A DNA stretch of 15,849 bases from RZYX01 sp036654375 (lineage in GTDB: Bacteria; Bacillota; Clostridia; Oscillospirales; Acutalibacteraceae), in NCBI GenBank assembly GCA_036654375.1, contig JAVVSD010000020.1:1-15849 (forward strand). The letters are read 5' to 3'. Made by a program: the position numbers and the translations under genes. Of the stretch, positions 7,595 through 13,931 are shown piece by piece. The notes beneath the pieces are model-generated. The model was not told the origin of the DNA and did not search any database. It saw nothing but the letters and a program-made list of their open reading frames with translations. Each line of letters begins with the position of its first letter. Positions within the stretch are counted from its first letter, which is position 1.

Positions 7595-7607
7595 GATATG
7601 GATTAAA

Positions 7608-7985
7608 TTATTTAATCTCAACTTTTGCGCCAGCTGCTTCAAGCTTTTCTTTAGCTGTGTCAGCCTCATCCTTAGAAGCGCCTTCCTTGAGAGCCTTTGG
7701 AGCTCCGTCAACGATGGCTTTTGCTTCTGCAAGTCCAAGACCTGTGATTTCACGCACAGCCTTGATAACCTTGATTTTCTCTGCGCCTATTTCTGTAAGG
7801 ATAACATCAAATTCTGTCTTCTCCTCTGCTGCTGATGCTCCACCTTCTGCTGGGGCTGCAACTGCAACTGCTGCTGCTGCTGATACGCCGAATTCCTCTT
7901 CGACTGCGTGAACGAGCTCAGAAAGCTCAAGAACTGTAAGAACCTTTATCTCTTCAATGAGAGCTGTAATCTTTTCAGATGCCAT
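7608..7985 (-). CDS. rplL: 50S ribosomal protein L7/L12
   Basis: Forms the dimeric ribosome stalk that binds translation factors, attached through L10. The 125-residue protein has the N-terminal dimerisation region (1-32), an alanine-rich hinge (about 35-53) and the C-terminal factor-binding domain, with EKIKVIKAVREITGLGLAEA (69-88) and the VDGAPK stretch (92-97). ATG start, ribosome binding site GGAGG. It follows rplJ by 37 bases. A terminator comes right after, so the common rplL-rpoB continuity is absent here. Confidence 0.98.
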   Translation of the reverse strand: MASEKITALIEEIKVLTVLELSELVHAVEEEFGVSAAAAVAVAAPAEGGASAAEEKTEFDVILTEIGAEKIKVIKAVREITGLGLAEAKAIVDGAPKALKEGASKDEADTAKEKLEAAGAKVEIK

Positions 7986-8022
7986 TTTAATTTACCTCCA
8001 TTATTGTTGTTAAAATTTAAAA

Positions 8023-8538
8023 TTATTCTGCTGCCTGAACTGCTTCACCGCTCTTATCAACTACTGCCTGAATTGCACGGGCAAAAGCTGTGATTGGAGC
8101 ATTAAACACATTACATACAGTTGCAAGAAGTATTTCACGAGATGGAAGCTTTGAAAGACTCTTAATCATTTCAAGACTGATAACATCCTTATCAATAAAT
8201 CCACTCTTAATTGTGAAATTCTTGTGTGTTTCTGCAAACTTTGCAAGTATACGAGCAGCGGCTACATAGTCGTCATTGCTTATAGCAATAGCTGTTGTTC
8301 CCTCAAGAACAGGGTCAATATTAGAAAGACCTGCTTCTGTTGCTGCAAGGTGGAGCAATGTGTTCTTTACAACTTTGTAATCGACACCAGCTTCACGAAG
8401 CTCTGCACGAAGCTTTGTGTCATCAGCAACATTGATTCCTTTGTAATCGACGATAACACCAGCACATGAACTTTTAAGTTTCTCTGTAAGCTCTGCAACT
8501 GCCTGCTTTTTCATTTCAAGTACTTTTTCGCTTGGCAA
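8023..8538 (-). CDS. rplJ: 50S ribosomal protein L10
   Basis: Stalk base protein binding 23S rRNA and the L7/L12 dimers. The 171 residues match the family: N-terminal VLEMKKQAVAELTEKL, then VIVDYKGI (33-40) and YKVVKNTLL (53-61), with a C-terminal helix for L7/L12. The start is TTG (8536-8538): a near-perfect AGGAGGTG lies 7 bases before it, while the next in-frame ATG is eight codons later without its own site. The gene is preceded by its own promoter and an L10 leader, so feedback by L10-L12 is expected. Confidence 0.98.
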   Translation of the reverse strand: MPSEKVLEMKKQAVAELTEKLKSSCAGVIVDYKGINVADDTKLRAELREAGVDYKVVKNTLLHLAATEAGLSNIDPVLEGTTAIAISNDDYVAAARILAKFAETHKNFTIKSGFIDKDVISLEMIKSLSKLPSREILLATVCNVFNAPITAFARAIQAVVDKSGEAVQAAE

Positions 8539-8569
8539 ACGAATTCACCTCCTAAAAATTACGAACCAT

Positions 8570-8587
8570 ATGGCAATTCTCAGCCAT
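8570..8587 (-). other. Small hairpin just upstream of the rplJ ribosome binding site
   Basis: ATGGC (8583-8587 on the minus strand) pairs with GCCAT (8570-8574) around an 8-base loop. It lies between the attenuator-like hairpin and the rplJ ribosome binding site and may be part of the leader fold. Confidence 0.4.
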
Positions 8588-8610
8588 AAAGCTTATCTTA
8601 TAACGAAACA

Positions 8611-8639
8611 AACCCTCCCTACAAACCGCAGGAAGGGTT
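8611..8639 (-). terminator. Attenuator-like hairpin in the rplJ leader
   Basis: On the minus strand AACCCTTCCT pairs with AGGGAGGGTT (one T-G pair) around a nine-base loop, followed by TTGTTTCGTT. The strong stem with a moderate U-tract, placed after the L10-binding core and before rplJ, suggests transcription attenuation. Confidence 0.65.
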
Positions 8640-8744
8640 GACATACAAAAAATCATAATTAAGACTTTGTACGCTCCATCCTCGGCAGGTAGGCAAATAG
8701 CCGTTACGCTTTATAAGCACCTGCTGTCTTTGGTAAAGAACAGC
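8640..8744 (-). ncRNA. Ribosomal protein L10 leader (cis-regulatory RNA)
   Basis: The transcript starting near 8744 contains AAAGACAGCAGGTGC and, further on, CCTGCCGAGG (complement of 8680-8689). GCAGGT and ACCTGC pair to close the element, which is the hallmark of L10 leaders in Firmicutes. L10, probably with L7/L12, binds it to repress its own operon. The hairpin at 8611-8639 would be the output. Confidence 0.85.
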
Positions 8745-8750
8745 ATTGTT

Positions 8751-8779
8751 ATACTAACACACGGAATAATCCATGTCAA
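8751..8779 (-). promoter_or_regulatory. Promoter of rplJ-rplL
   Basis: Minus strand consensus TTGACA (8774-8779), 17-base spacer, TAGTAT (8751-8756). It begins 15 bases after the rplA stop, so the stalk genes have their own start in addition to any read-through. Confidence 0.75.
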
Positions 8780-8793
8780 GTATTTTGGTTTTC

Positions 8794-9507
8794 TTAGTTT
8801 CCTTCTGATGCTGATGAGCCAAGCTTACCAGAGTTAATCTTTATGCCAGGTCCCATTGTTGATGCAACAACGCATGAACGAATATACTGTCCTTTGGTTG
8901 CTGCTGGCTTTGCCTTAACAATAGCATCAAGAAGTGCGGTAAAGTTCTCGGCAAGCTTTTCAGCACCGAAAGATACCTTGCCGATTGGGCAATGGATAAT
9001 ATTTGTTTTGTCAAGGCGGTATTCAATCTTACCAGCCTTAGCTTCTGTAACAGCTCTTGCAACATCTGGTGTTACTGTGCCTGCTTTTGGGCTTGGCATA
9101 AGTCCACGAGGACCAAGCACCTTTCCCAAACGGCCTACAAGTCCCATCATGTCAGGTGATGCGATAGCAACATCAAAATCCATAAAGCCTTCGCCCTGGA
9201 TTTTTGCTACCAAATCCTCTGCTCCAACGATTTCAGCACCAGCTTCTTGAGCTGCCTTTGCCAAATCGCCTTTTGCAAATACTGCTACACGAACAGTTTT
9301 ACCTGTTCCATTTGGCAATACAACTGCACCACGAACCTGCTGGTCTGCGTGGCGTGAGTCAACGCCAAGTCTAACATGAACCTCAACGGTTTCGTCAAAC
9401 TTTGCTGTTGCTGTCTTAATTGCAACATCAAGTGCTTCCGTTGGGTCATAAAGTTTTGTTTTGTCAATTAGCTTTATGCTATCAACATATTTTTTACCAT
9501 GTTTCAT
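8794..9507 (-). CDS. rplA: 50S ribosomal protein L1
   Basis: Builds the mobile L1 stalk next to the E site, and in many bacteria represses its own operon by binding mRNA. At 237 residues it is normal length. N-terminal GKKY, central MMGLVGRLGKVLGPRGLMPS (120-139), PKAGTV, and the C-terminal STMGPGIKIN are diagnostic of L1. ATG start with GGGAGGT upstream at 11 bases. It follows rplK after 58 bases that contain a compact L1-binding-site-like hairpin. No terminator is seen after it. Confidence 0.98.
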   Translation of the reverse strand: MKHGKKYVDSIKLIDKTKLYDPTEALDVAIKTATAKFDETVEVHVRLGVDSRHADQQVRGAVVLPNGTGKTVRVAVFAKGDLAKAAQEAGAEIVGAEDLVAKIQGEGFMDFDVAIASPDMMGLVGRLGKVLGPRGLMPSPKAGTVTPDVARAVTEAKAGKIEYRLDKTNIIHCPIGKVSFGAEKLAENFTALLDAIVKAKPAATKGQYIRSCVVASTMGPGIKINSGKLGSSASEGN

Positions 9508-9530
9508 TTTGTTTGTTACCTCCCAATAGA

Positions 9531-9556
9531 GTGGTTAATCGGATTTTTCCTCCCAC
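9531..9556 (-). promoter_or_regulatory. L1-binding-site-like RNA element before rplA
   Basis: The mRNA reads GTGGGAGG, AAAAA, TCCGATTAACCAC. GTGG pairs with CCAC, and GGA with TCC, leaving a conserved-looking asymmetric internal loop. The same GTGGGAGG...TCCG...CCAC frame is present before rplK. This is the form expected of the L1 autoregulatory site mimicking 23S rRNA. Confidence 0.65.
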
Positions 9557-9565
9557 CCGGGAGCA

Positions 9566-9991
9566 TTAATCAACGACAGTTACGCCCATGCTGCGAGCTG
9601 TTCCAGCTATCATACTCATAGCTGTTTCAATATTCGCTGCATTAAGATCTGGCATTTTCTGCTCGGCGATCTTTCTAATCTGCTCACCGGTAATTTTTGC
9701 GACCTTTGACTTATTTGGAACACCTGAACCGCTTTCAATGCCACAAGCCTTTTTAATAAGGATTGCTGCTGGCGGAGTTTTTGTTACAAATGAGAATGAA
9801 TGGTCAGCATAAACTGTGATAACAACCGGAATTATAAGTCCCATGTCGTTCTTTGTGCGCTCGTTAAATTCCTTTGTAAACGCCATAATGTTTACGCCGT
9901 GCTGTCCGAGTGCTGGTCCGACAGGGGGTGCCGGTGTTGCCTTTCCCGCAGGAATCTGCAGTTTAATAAAGCCTATAACCTTTTGAGCCAT
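9566..9991 (-). CDS. rplK: 50S ribosomal protein L11
   Basis: Binds the GTPase-associated region of 23S rRNA and is needed for factor function and the stringent response. The 141-residue sequence has the N-terminal signature LQIPAGKATPAPPVGPALGQ (12-31) with HGVNIMAF next, and the C-terminal rRNA-binding domain ending in GTARSMGVTVVD. ATG start with GGAGGTG seven bases upstream. It lies between nusG and rplA in the standard order, preceded by a 115-base structured leader. Confidence 0.98.
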   Translation of the reverse strand: MAQKVIGFIKLQIPAGKATPAPPVGPALGQHGVNIMAFTKEFNERTKNDMGLIIPVVITVYADHSFSFVTKTPPAAILIKKACGIESGSGVPNKSKVAKITGEQIRKIAEQKMPDLNAANIETAMSMIAGTARSMGVTVVD

Positions 9992-10013
9992 TTTTTTGCA
10001 CCTCCATAATAAT

Positions 10014-10053
10014 GTGGTAGATGGCGGAGCGCACTTTTAAGCACTCCTCCCAC
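10014..10053 (-). promoter_or_regulatory. L1-binding-site-like RNA element before rplK
   Basis: The mRNA begins GTGGGAGGAGTGC and ends GCGCTCCGCCATCTACCAC. GTGG pairs with CCAC, and GGAGTGC with GCGCTCC (one U-G), around an eight-base loop. It shares the GTGGGAGG / TCCG / ACCAC frame with the shorter copy before rplA. It lies about 20 bases before the rplK ATG. Confidence 0.65.
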
Positions 10054-10054
10054 A

Positions 10055-10095
10055 GGGACAAAAGTCCCGTAATTAAGCGGAAACCCGCAAATTAC
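10055..10095 (-). other. Two stacked hairpins in the nusG-rplK spacer
   Basis: Hairpin 10069-10095 pairs GTAATT and GCGG with CCGC and AATTAC around a four-base loop. Hairpin 10055-10068 pairs GGGAC with GTCCC around TTTT. Neither has a U-tract, so they look like leader structure rather than a terminator. No promoter was found here. Confidence 0.6.
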
Positions 10096-10106
10096 CAATC
10101 TTAAAA

Positions 10107-10658
10107 TTAGTCGGCAACGAGGTCTATCTGGTCAAGTTCAAACTCAACCGGAGTCTCTCTGCCAAACATTGAAATTTTAACACGAACAATATTCTTGTCT
10201 GTGTCAATTTCTTCGACCACGCCAGAGAATCCCTCAAGCGGTCCATCAACTATGTTTACAAAATCACCTACTGAATAGTTAACTTCAACCGATCTCTTTT
10301 CAACTCCAAGAGAAACAACCTCCGCATCAGAAAGCGGAACAGGCTTGCTCTCCGGGCCAACAAAGCCAGTCACTCCGCGTGTGTTTCTGATTACATACCA
10401 AGCATCATCTGTCATTGTAAGCTCGTTCTTAATCTCCTTAACAGCGAGTTTTACAAGAACATATCCAGGGTATATTTTTCTTTCAACTTCACGCTTTTTG
10501 TCGTCCTTGATTTCTGTTACCATTTCAGTTGGCACTTTAACCTCAAGGATTTGGTCGTGCATTTTACGGTTTTCAACTATCTTTTCAATATTTGTGGCAA
10601 CCTTATTCTCATAGCCTGAATAGGTGTGAATAACATACCATTTGGAGCTTTCAGACAT
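10107..10658 (-). CDS. nusG: Transcription termination/antitermination factor NusG
   Basis: Binds RNA polymerase and links it to ribosomes or Rho. The 183 residues contain the NGN domain, with WYVIHTYSGYENKVATNIE (7-25) and IYPGYVLVK (62-70), and the C-terminal KOW domain with VGDFVNIVDGPLEGFSGVVE. The RNTRGVTGFVG stretch between them is typical. ATG start with GGAGGTAAAG upstream, 19 bases after secE. Standard secE-nusG-rplK order. No insertion or truncation. Confidence 0.98.
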   Translation of the reverse strand: MSESSKWYVIHTYSGYENKVATNIEKIVENRKMHDQILEVKVPTEMVTEIKDDKKREVERKIYPGYVLVKLAVKEIKNELTMTDDAWYVIRNTRGVTGFVGPESKPVPLSDAEVVSLGVEKRSVEVNYSVGDFVNIVDGPLEGFSGVVEEIDTDKNIVRVKISMFGRETPVEFELDQIDLVAD

Positions 10659-10677
10659 CGCTTTACCTCCATTACAC

Positions 10678-11175
10678 TTACATCAAGTCAGACAGCATCA
10701 TTGAAAGCATAATTCTTGCTTCCTCTGCATTTGACTGTGAAAGTTCATACATGAATTCTCTAAGACTTGTAAATCCGAAATCAACAATCCAAATGCCGAC
10801 TCCGATAAGACAAACAACAAGTAAAACGACTCCTGTGCTTTTTATAGTATCCTCTTTGCTGTTCCATGAAATCTTTTTTGTTTCACTTTTTAAGTCTTTA
10901 AAAAACTGCTTGAAACTTGCAGCTTTCCCTGCTTTTTTACCACCCTTGTCCTTTTCAGATTTGTCTTTTGAAGACTTATCTGACTTTGAGGACTTTGACT
11001 TAGCATCAGATGTTGCAGCAACTTCCTTTGTCTTCTTTGACTTTTCAGCTTTGTCAGCCGTTTTGTCAACAACAATTTCGGTTTCTACTTTTTCATCTTT
11101 AGAAGTAGTGGCTACAGCGGGTTTACTGCTGTTGGATTTTGATGAAGCTTTAGGAGATTTCTTCTTATCAGCCAT
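10678..11175 (-). CDS. secE: Preprotein translocase subunit SecE with long charged N-terminal extension
   Basis: Clamps SecY in the membrane channel for protein export. The SecE core is at about 86-145: FKQFFKDLKSETKKISW (88-104), then a single membrane helix at about 113-134. Typical single-helix SecE proteins have about 60-70 residues, but this one has 165. Roughly the first 85 residues are a low-complexity stretch rich in Lys, Ser, Asp and Ala, and about 20 residues follow the core, ending MLSMMLSDLM. ATG start with GGAGGTAGG upstream; no internal start with a better site was seen. Its position between rpmG and nusG confirms the assignment. Confidence 0.93.
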   Translation of the reverse strand: MADKKKSPKASSKSNSSKPAVATTSKDEKVETEIVVDKTADKAEKSKKTKEVAATSDAKSKSSKSDKSSKDKSEKDKGGKKAGKAASFKQFFKDLKSETKKISWNSKEDTIKSTGVVLLVVCLIGVGIWIVDFGFTSLREFMYELSQSNAEEARIMLSMMLSDLM

Positions 11176-11190
11176 TTTCCTACCTCCAGC

Positions 11191-11340
11191 TTATTTAGTT
11201 TCTCTGTGGAGAGTGTGTTTCTTGCAGAATCTGCAATACTTATTCATCTCCAACCTGTCAGGGGTGTTATTTTTGCTTTTCATTGTGTTGTAATTGCGCT
11301 GTTTGCACTCTGTGCAGGCTAAAGTAACTCGTACTCTCAT
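11191..11340 (-). CDS. rpmG: 50S ribosomal protein L33 (zinc-binding form)
   Basis: Small large-subunit ribosomal protein of 49 residues, MRVRVTLACTECKQRNYN at the start and ending HTLHRETK. Four cysteines, C9, C12, C36 and C39, form two CxxC pairs of the zinc-ribbon type, so this is the zinc-dependent form. ATG at 11338-11340 with GGAGGTG upstream; TAA at 11191-11193. It heads the secE-nusG operon, 15 bases before secE. Confidence 0.96.
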   Translation of the reverse strand: MRVRVTLACTECKQRNYNTMKSKNNTPDRLEMNKYCRFCKKHTLHRETK

Positions 11341-11371
11341 GACGGCACCTCCAGTTTTCCGGATATAATCT

Positions 11372-11455
11372 AAGCCCTATGGGCTTTGCCTCCCTCTTGC
11401 TTGTGCTTTAAAGTTGCACTTTAAGGGCACAAAAAAAGAACCCTCCAATAAGAGG
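11372..11455 (-). other. Structured leader of rpmG-secE-nusG
   Basis: Reading leftwards: CCTC/GAGG short hairpin (11442-11455) followed by a seven-T run (11431-11437); a long hairpin TGTGC-TTAAAGT with ACTTTAA-GCACA (11402-11431); and AAGCCC/GGGCTT (11372-11386). CCTCTT (11450-11455) can instead pair with AAGAGG (11393-11398), enclosing the middle hairpin, so two folds compete. No known riboswitch was recognised. Confidence 0.5.
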
Positions 11456-11462
11456 TAAAGAA

Positions 11463-11491
11463 ACTATAACATATCTTAATCAAGCAGTCAA
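11463..11491 (-). promoter_or_regulatory. Promoter of the rpmG-secE-nusG-rplK-rplA operon
   Basis: Minus strand TTGACT (11486-11491), 17-base spacer, TATAGT (11463-11468). The start near 11456 gives a leader of about 115 bases to rpmG. Confidence 0.75.
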
Positions 11492-11540
11492 GTATTTTTT
11501 TAGTTTTCAACTCTATATATAATGTAATTATCCTTCAAAG

Positions 11541-11569
11541 TTGATTTTACGAGGAAGCAGGCGTATAAT
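11541..11569 (+). promoter_or_regulatory. Promoter of the MATE/kinase pair
   Basis: TTGATT (11541-11546), 17-base spacer, TATAAT (11564-11569) preceded by GCG. The start would be near 11576. The TTG that could open a longer reading frame is part of the -35 element, so it is not transcribed. Confidence 0.75.
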
Positions 11570-11603
11570 ACCTATTACATTATTAATATATTTAAGGAGA
11601 ATT

Positions 11604-12971
11604 ATGAAAAAAGTTAGCAAACAAGAGATCTTCGAAACCGTCCCTGTTCCAAGGGCTATTGCAAATCTTGCCATTCCTACAGTTATGGGAATGCTTGTAA
11701 CGATAATCTATAATCTCGCAGACACATTTTTTGTAGGTCAAATTGGTGACCCAAACCAGGTTGCTGCCGTTGCAATAACCTCACCAATTTTTATGATACT
11801 TATGGCTGTCGGAAACATTTTTGGTATGGGCAGCGGAAGTTTAATTTCACGCTCCCTTGGAAGCAAGGATTTTGAAAATGTGAAACGCACATCTTCATTT
11901 TCATTTTACAGCTGTATAATTCTTGGGCTTGTTGTCGCTGTTGTCGGCCTTCCATTCATCAAGAATATTATACATCTTTTAGGTTCAAGCCCAAACACCT
12001 TTGAATTTGCACGACAATACCTAAATGTTATTATTGTTGGTGCTCCGTTTATTATTTTAGCTTTTGCACTTGGACAAATTATTCGTGCCGAAGGTGCTGC
12101 AAAAGAGTCAATGACAGGAATGATGCTTGGCACTGTAATCAACATCATTTTGGACCCATTATTTATACTTGGATTTAAAATGGGCGTTTTTGGTGCTGCA
12201 TTCGCGACAATTATTGCAAATGTTATAAGCGTGGTATACTACATCATATATTTAATTAAGCGAAGTGAAAACCTCTCTATTTCACCAAAGAAATTTAAGC
12301 CCACCTCTTCTATTGTCAAAAATATTTTTTCAATTGGAGCTCCAGCTTCTTTGACTAATATGCTGGTTGGTCTTGCCTCAATATTTCTCAACAACTATGC
12401 AGTACTATATGGAGATACTGTCGTTGCCGCACTTGGTATTGTTAATAAAATTATGATGCTGCCTGTACTCATCTCTATTGGGCTTTGTCAGGGCGTTCAG
12501 CCTCTTATAGGCTACAACTATTCTGCTAATAACATTAAGCGAATGAAAGACACCTTAAAGTTCACTGGAATTCTCGGAACCGGCATTTCAGTTTTTATAA
12601 CTGTATTGCTCTTCTTTATTGGGAAATATGCAGTCAATATCTTTATCAACGATCCACAAACTGTTGAGCTTGGAACTCATTTCTTAAGAGTCTGCCTGAT
12701 TTCTATACCGTTTTTTGGGATAATGTTCTTATTCATTAGTACTTTTCAGGCACTTGGGAAAGCACTTCCGTCACTTGTTTTAGCAATCTCAAGGCAGGGA
12801 TTAGTTTTTATACCTGTGCTTGCGTTAGGGAACTATTTTTTCGGGCTAAATGGCATCGTTTATGCACAGCCCATTGCAGACATTGCAAGCACCATAATCT
12901 CTGTTGTCATGGCATACTTTGTATTCAGAAAAGATTTTAATAAAATTAATAATAAAACAAAAATTTCATAA
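11604..12971 (+). CDS. MATE family multidrug/cation efflux transporter
   Basis: Membrane antiporter of the MATE family, predicted to export drugs or other organic compounds with Na+ or H+ entry. The 455-residue length and about twelve hydrophobic segments in two homologous halves fit. PRAIANLAIPTVMGMLVTII near residue 16 and YNLADTFFVGQIGD just after are typical of the MepA-like branch, with a second repeat starting near GAPASLTNMLVG. Substrate is not predictable. I choose the ATG at 11604 with AAGGAG at 11594-11599 (four-base spacing, short); the in-frame TTG at 11541 is inside the promoter. It is followed at 18 bases by the kinase-like gene. Confidence 0.95.
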   Translation: MKKVSKQEIFETVPVPRAIANLAIPTVMGMLVTIIYNLADTFFVGQIGDPNQVAAVAITSPIFMILMAVGNIFGMGSGSLISRSLGSKDFENVKRTSSFSFYSCIILGLVVAVVGLPFIKNIIHLLGSSPNTFEFARQYLNVIIVGAPFIILAFALGQIIRAEGAAKESMTGMMLGTVINIILDPLFILGFKMGVFGAAFATIIANVISVVYYIIYLIKRSENLSISPKKFKPTSSIVKNIFSIGAPASLTNMLVGLASIFLNNYAVLYGDTVVAALGIVNKIMMLPVLISIGLCQGVQPLIGYNYSANNIKRMKDTLKFTGILGTGISVFITVLLFFIGKYAVNIFINDPQTVELGTHFLRVCLISIPFFGIMFLFISTFQALGKALPSLVLAISRQGLVFIPVLALGNYFFGLNGIVYAQPIADIASTIISVVMAYFVFRKDFNKINNKTKIS

Positions 12972-12989
12972 ATTGATTGGAGGATTGAC

Positions 12990-13598
12990 ATGAATAAAGT
13001 CATTACAATTTCAAGAGAATTTGGCAGTGGTGGTCACGAAATCGGAGAAAAGCTTGCAGCCAGCCTCAACATCCCATTTTATGATAATTCCCTTTCCGAG
13101 GTTGCTGCCTCTAACATTGGGATTGATGTCGATAAAATTTCTGGCATTGATGAAACTGCAGCCAAGAGCTTTCTCTATTCACTTGTTATGGGAAACAATT
13201 TCATGGGTAATATCACCACCGATGTTACTACTTTAACTTCACAAGACAGATTATTTGCAGAACAATCAAGACTCATTGAGGAGTATGCTCGAAAGGGTCC
13301 ATGCGTTATTGTTGGACGATGCTCTGATTATGTTTTAAGAGAGCATCCAAATTGCATGAACATCTTCATTTGTGGTAGCTCAATGGTTAGAACTCAAAGG
13401 ATAATGAGCAAGCTTTCTAAAAATGAGTCCAGTGCTTCTGCTCTTGTTAAAAAGACTGACAAAACAAGGGAGTCATATTATCAATATTATACTAACAAGA
13501 AGTGGGGAATTCCCACAAGCTATGATTTGTGTATTAATACAGACAGAATTGGCATTGATAAATCAGTTAATTTAATATTAAAAATACTTGCAGAATAG
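12990..13598 (+). CDS. Cytidylate-kinase-like P-loop protein
   Basis: A 202-residue protein matching the cytidylate kinase-like family common in Clostridia. N-terminal ITISREFGSGGHEIGEKLA (5-23) is the P-loop variant, VIVGRCSDYVL is the central strand-loop, and a basic lid-like stretch KKTDKTRESYYQYYTNKKWG is followed by YDLCINT and GIDKSVNLIL. It lacks a standard GxxGxGKS/T Walker A lysine; the glycine-rich loop is FGSGGHEIG. Substrate is unknown and genuine CMP kinase activity is not implied. ATG start with TTGGAGG nine bases upstream. Second gene of a rightward pair with the MATE transporter, followed by a hairpin. Confidence 0.88.
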   Translation: MNKVITISREFGSGGHEIGEKLAASLNIPFYDNSLSEVAASNIGIDVDKISGIDETAAKSFLYSLVMGNNFMGNITTDVTTLTSQDRLFAEQSRLIEEYARKGPCVIVGRCSDYVLREHPNCMNIFICGSSMVRTQRIMSKLSKNESSASALVKKTDKTRESYYQYYTNKKWGIPTSYDLCINTDRIGIDKSVNLILKILAE

Positions 13599-13931
13599 TT
13601 AAAAAAATTAAGCCTGCATTTAAGCGATAGGCAGAAGCTTATCGCTTAAATTATTTGTTATAGCAGAGCTTTGACTTCCGTTGCTTTTTTAGTTTTATAA
13701 TATACTTTTAAGTGATTTCTATATTGCACTGGATTATTTCACTGCGTTTTCATTGCTTTGTAGCGACACAATTCTCTTTTTTCTTATTAAGCATTTATTT
13801 ACTCTTAGTTTGGGTTATTTAGATAAAAAAATGTGTTAATATTACAGAATTAGATAAAGTTTGACAAATATATTTTTTTATAGTAAGTTATTATTATGTA
13901 AATAATTCTATTTCAAGGGAGTGTAAAACTA
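13599..13931 (+). other. AT-rich gap between the kinase-like gene and cheV
   Basis: No gene seen on either strand in this 333-base stretch. It holds the terminator at 13618-13651, a possible promoter with TTGACT (13671-13676) and TATAAT (13696-13701) at a long 19-base spacing, and a second consensus TTGACA (13861-13866) closer to cheV without a clear -10. If the first is used, cheV has a leader over 220 bases. No recognised riboswitch. Confidence 0.6.
13618..13651 (+). terminator. Terminator after the MATE/kinase pair
   Basis: ATTTAAGCGATA (13618-13629) pairs perfectly with TATCGCTTAAAT (13640-13651) around a ten-base loop, 19 bases after the stop. The following TATTTGTTA is only modestly T-rich. 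Confidence 0.7.

Noticed and set aside
10751..11293. 180-codon rightward open frame opposite secE
   Set aside because: It is the complement of the Lys/Ser-rich SecE coding sequence and spans into rpmG; no ribosome binding site or family resemblance.
11402..11431. Hairpin upstream of rpmG as a terminator
   Set aside because: On the minus strand the T-run precedes the stem, and on the plus strand it is followed by A's, so it fits neither direction.
11541..11603. TTG start giving a 476-residue MATE transporter
   Set aside because: This TTG is part of the -35 hexamer; transcription would start near 11576, so it cannot be translated from that promoter.
13599..13931. Cyclic-di-GMP or other riboswitch ahead of cheV
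   Set aside because: No recognisable conserved core was found in this AT-rich stretch.
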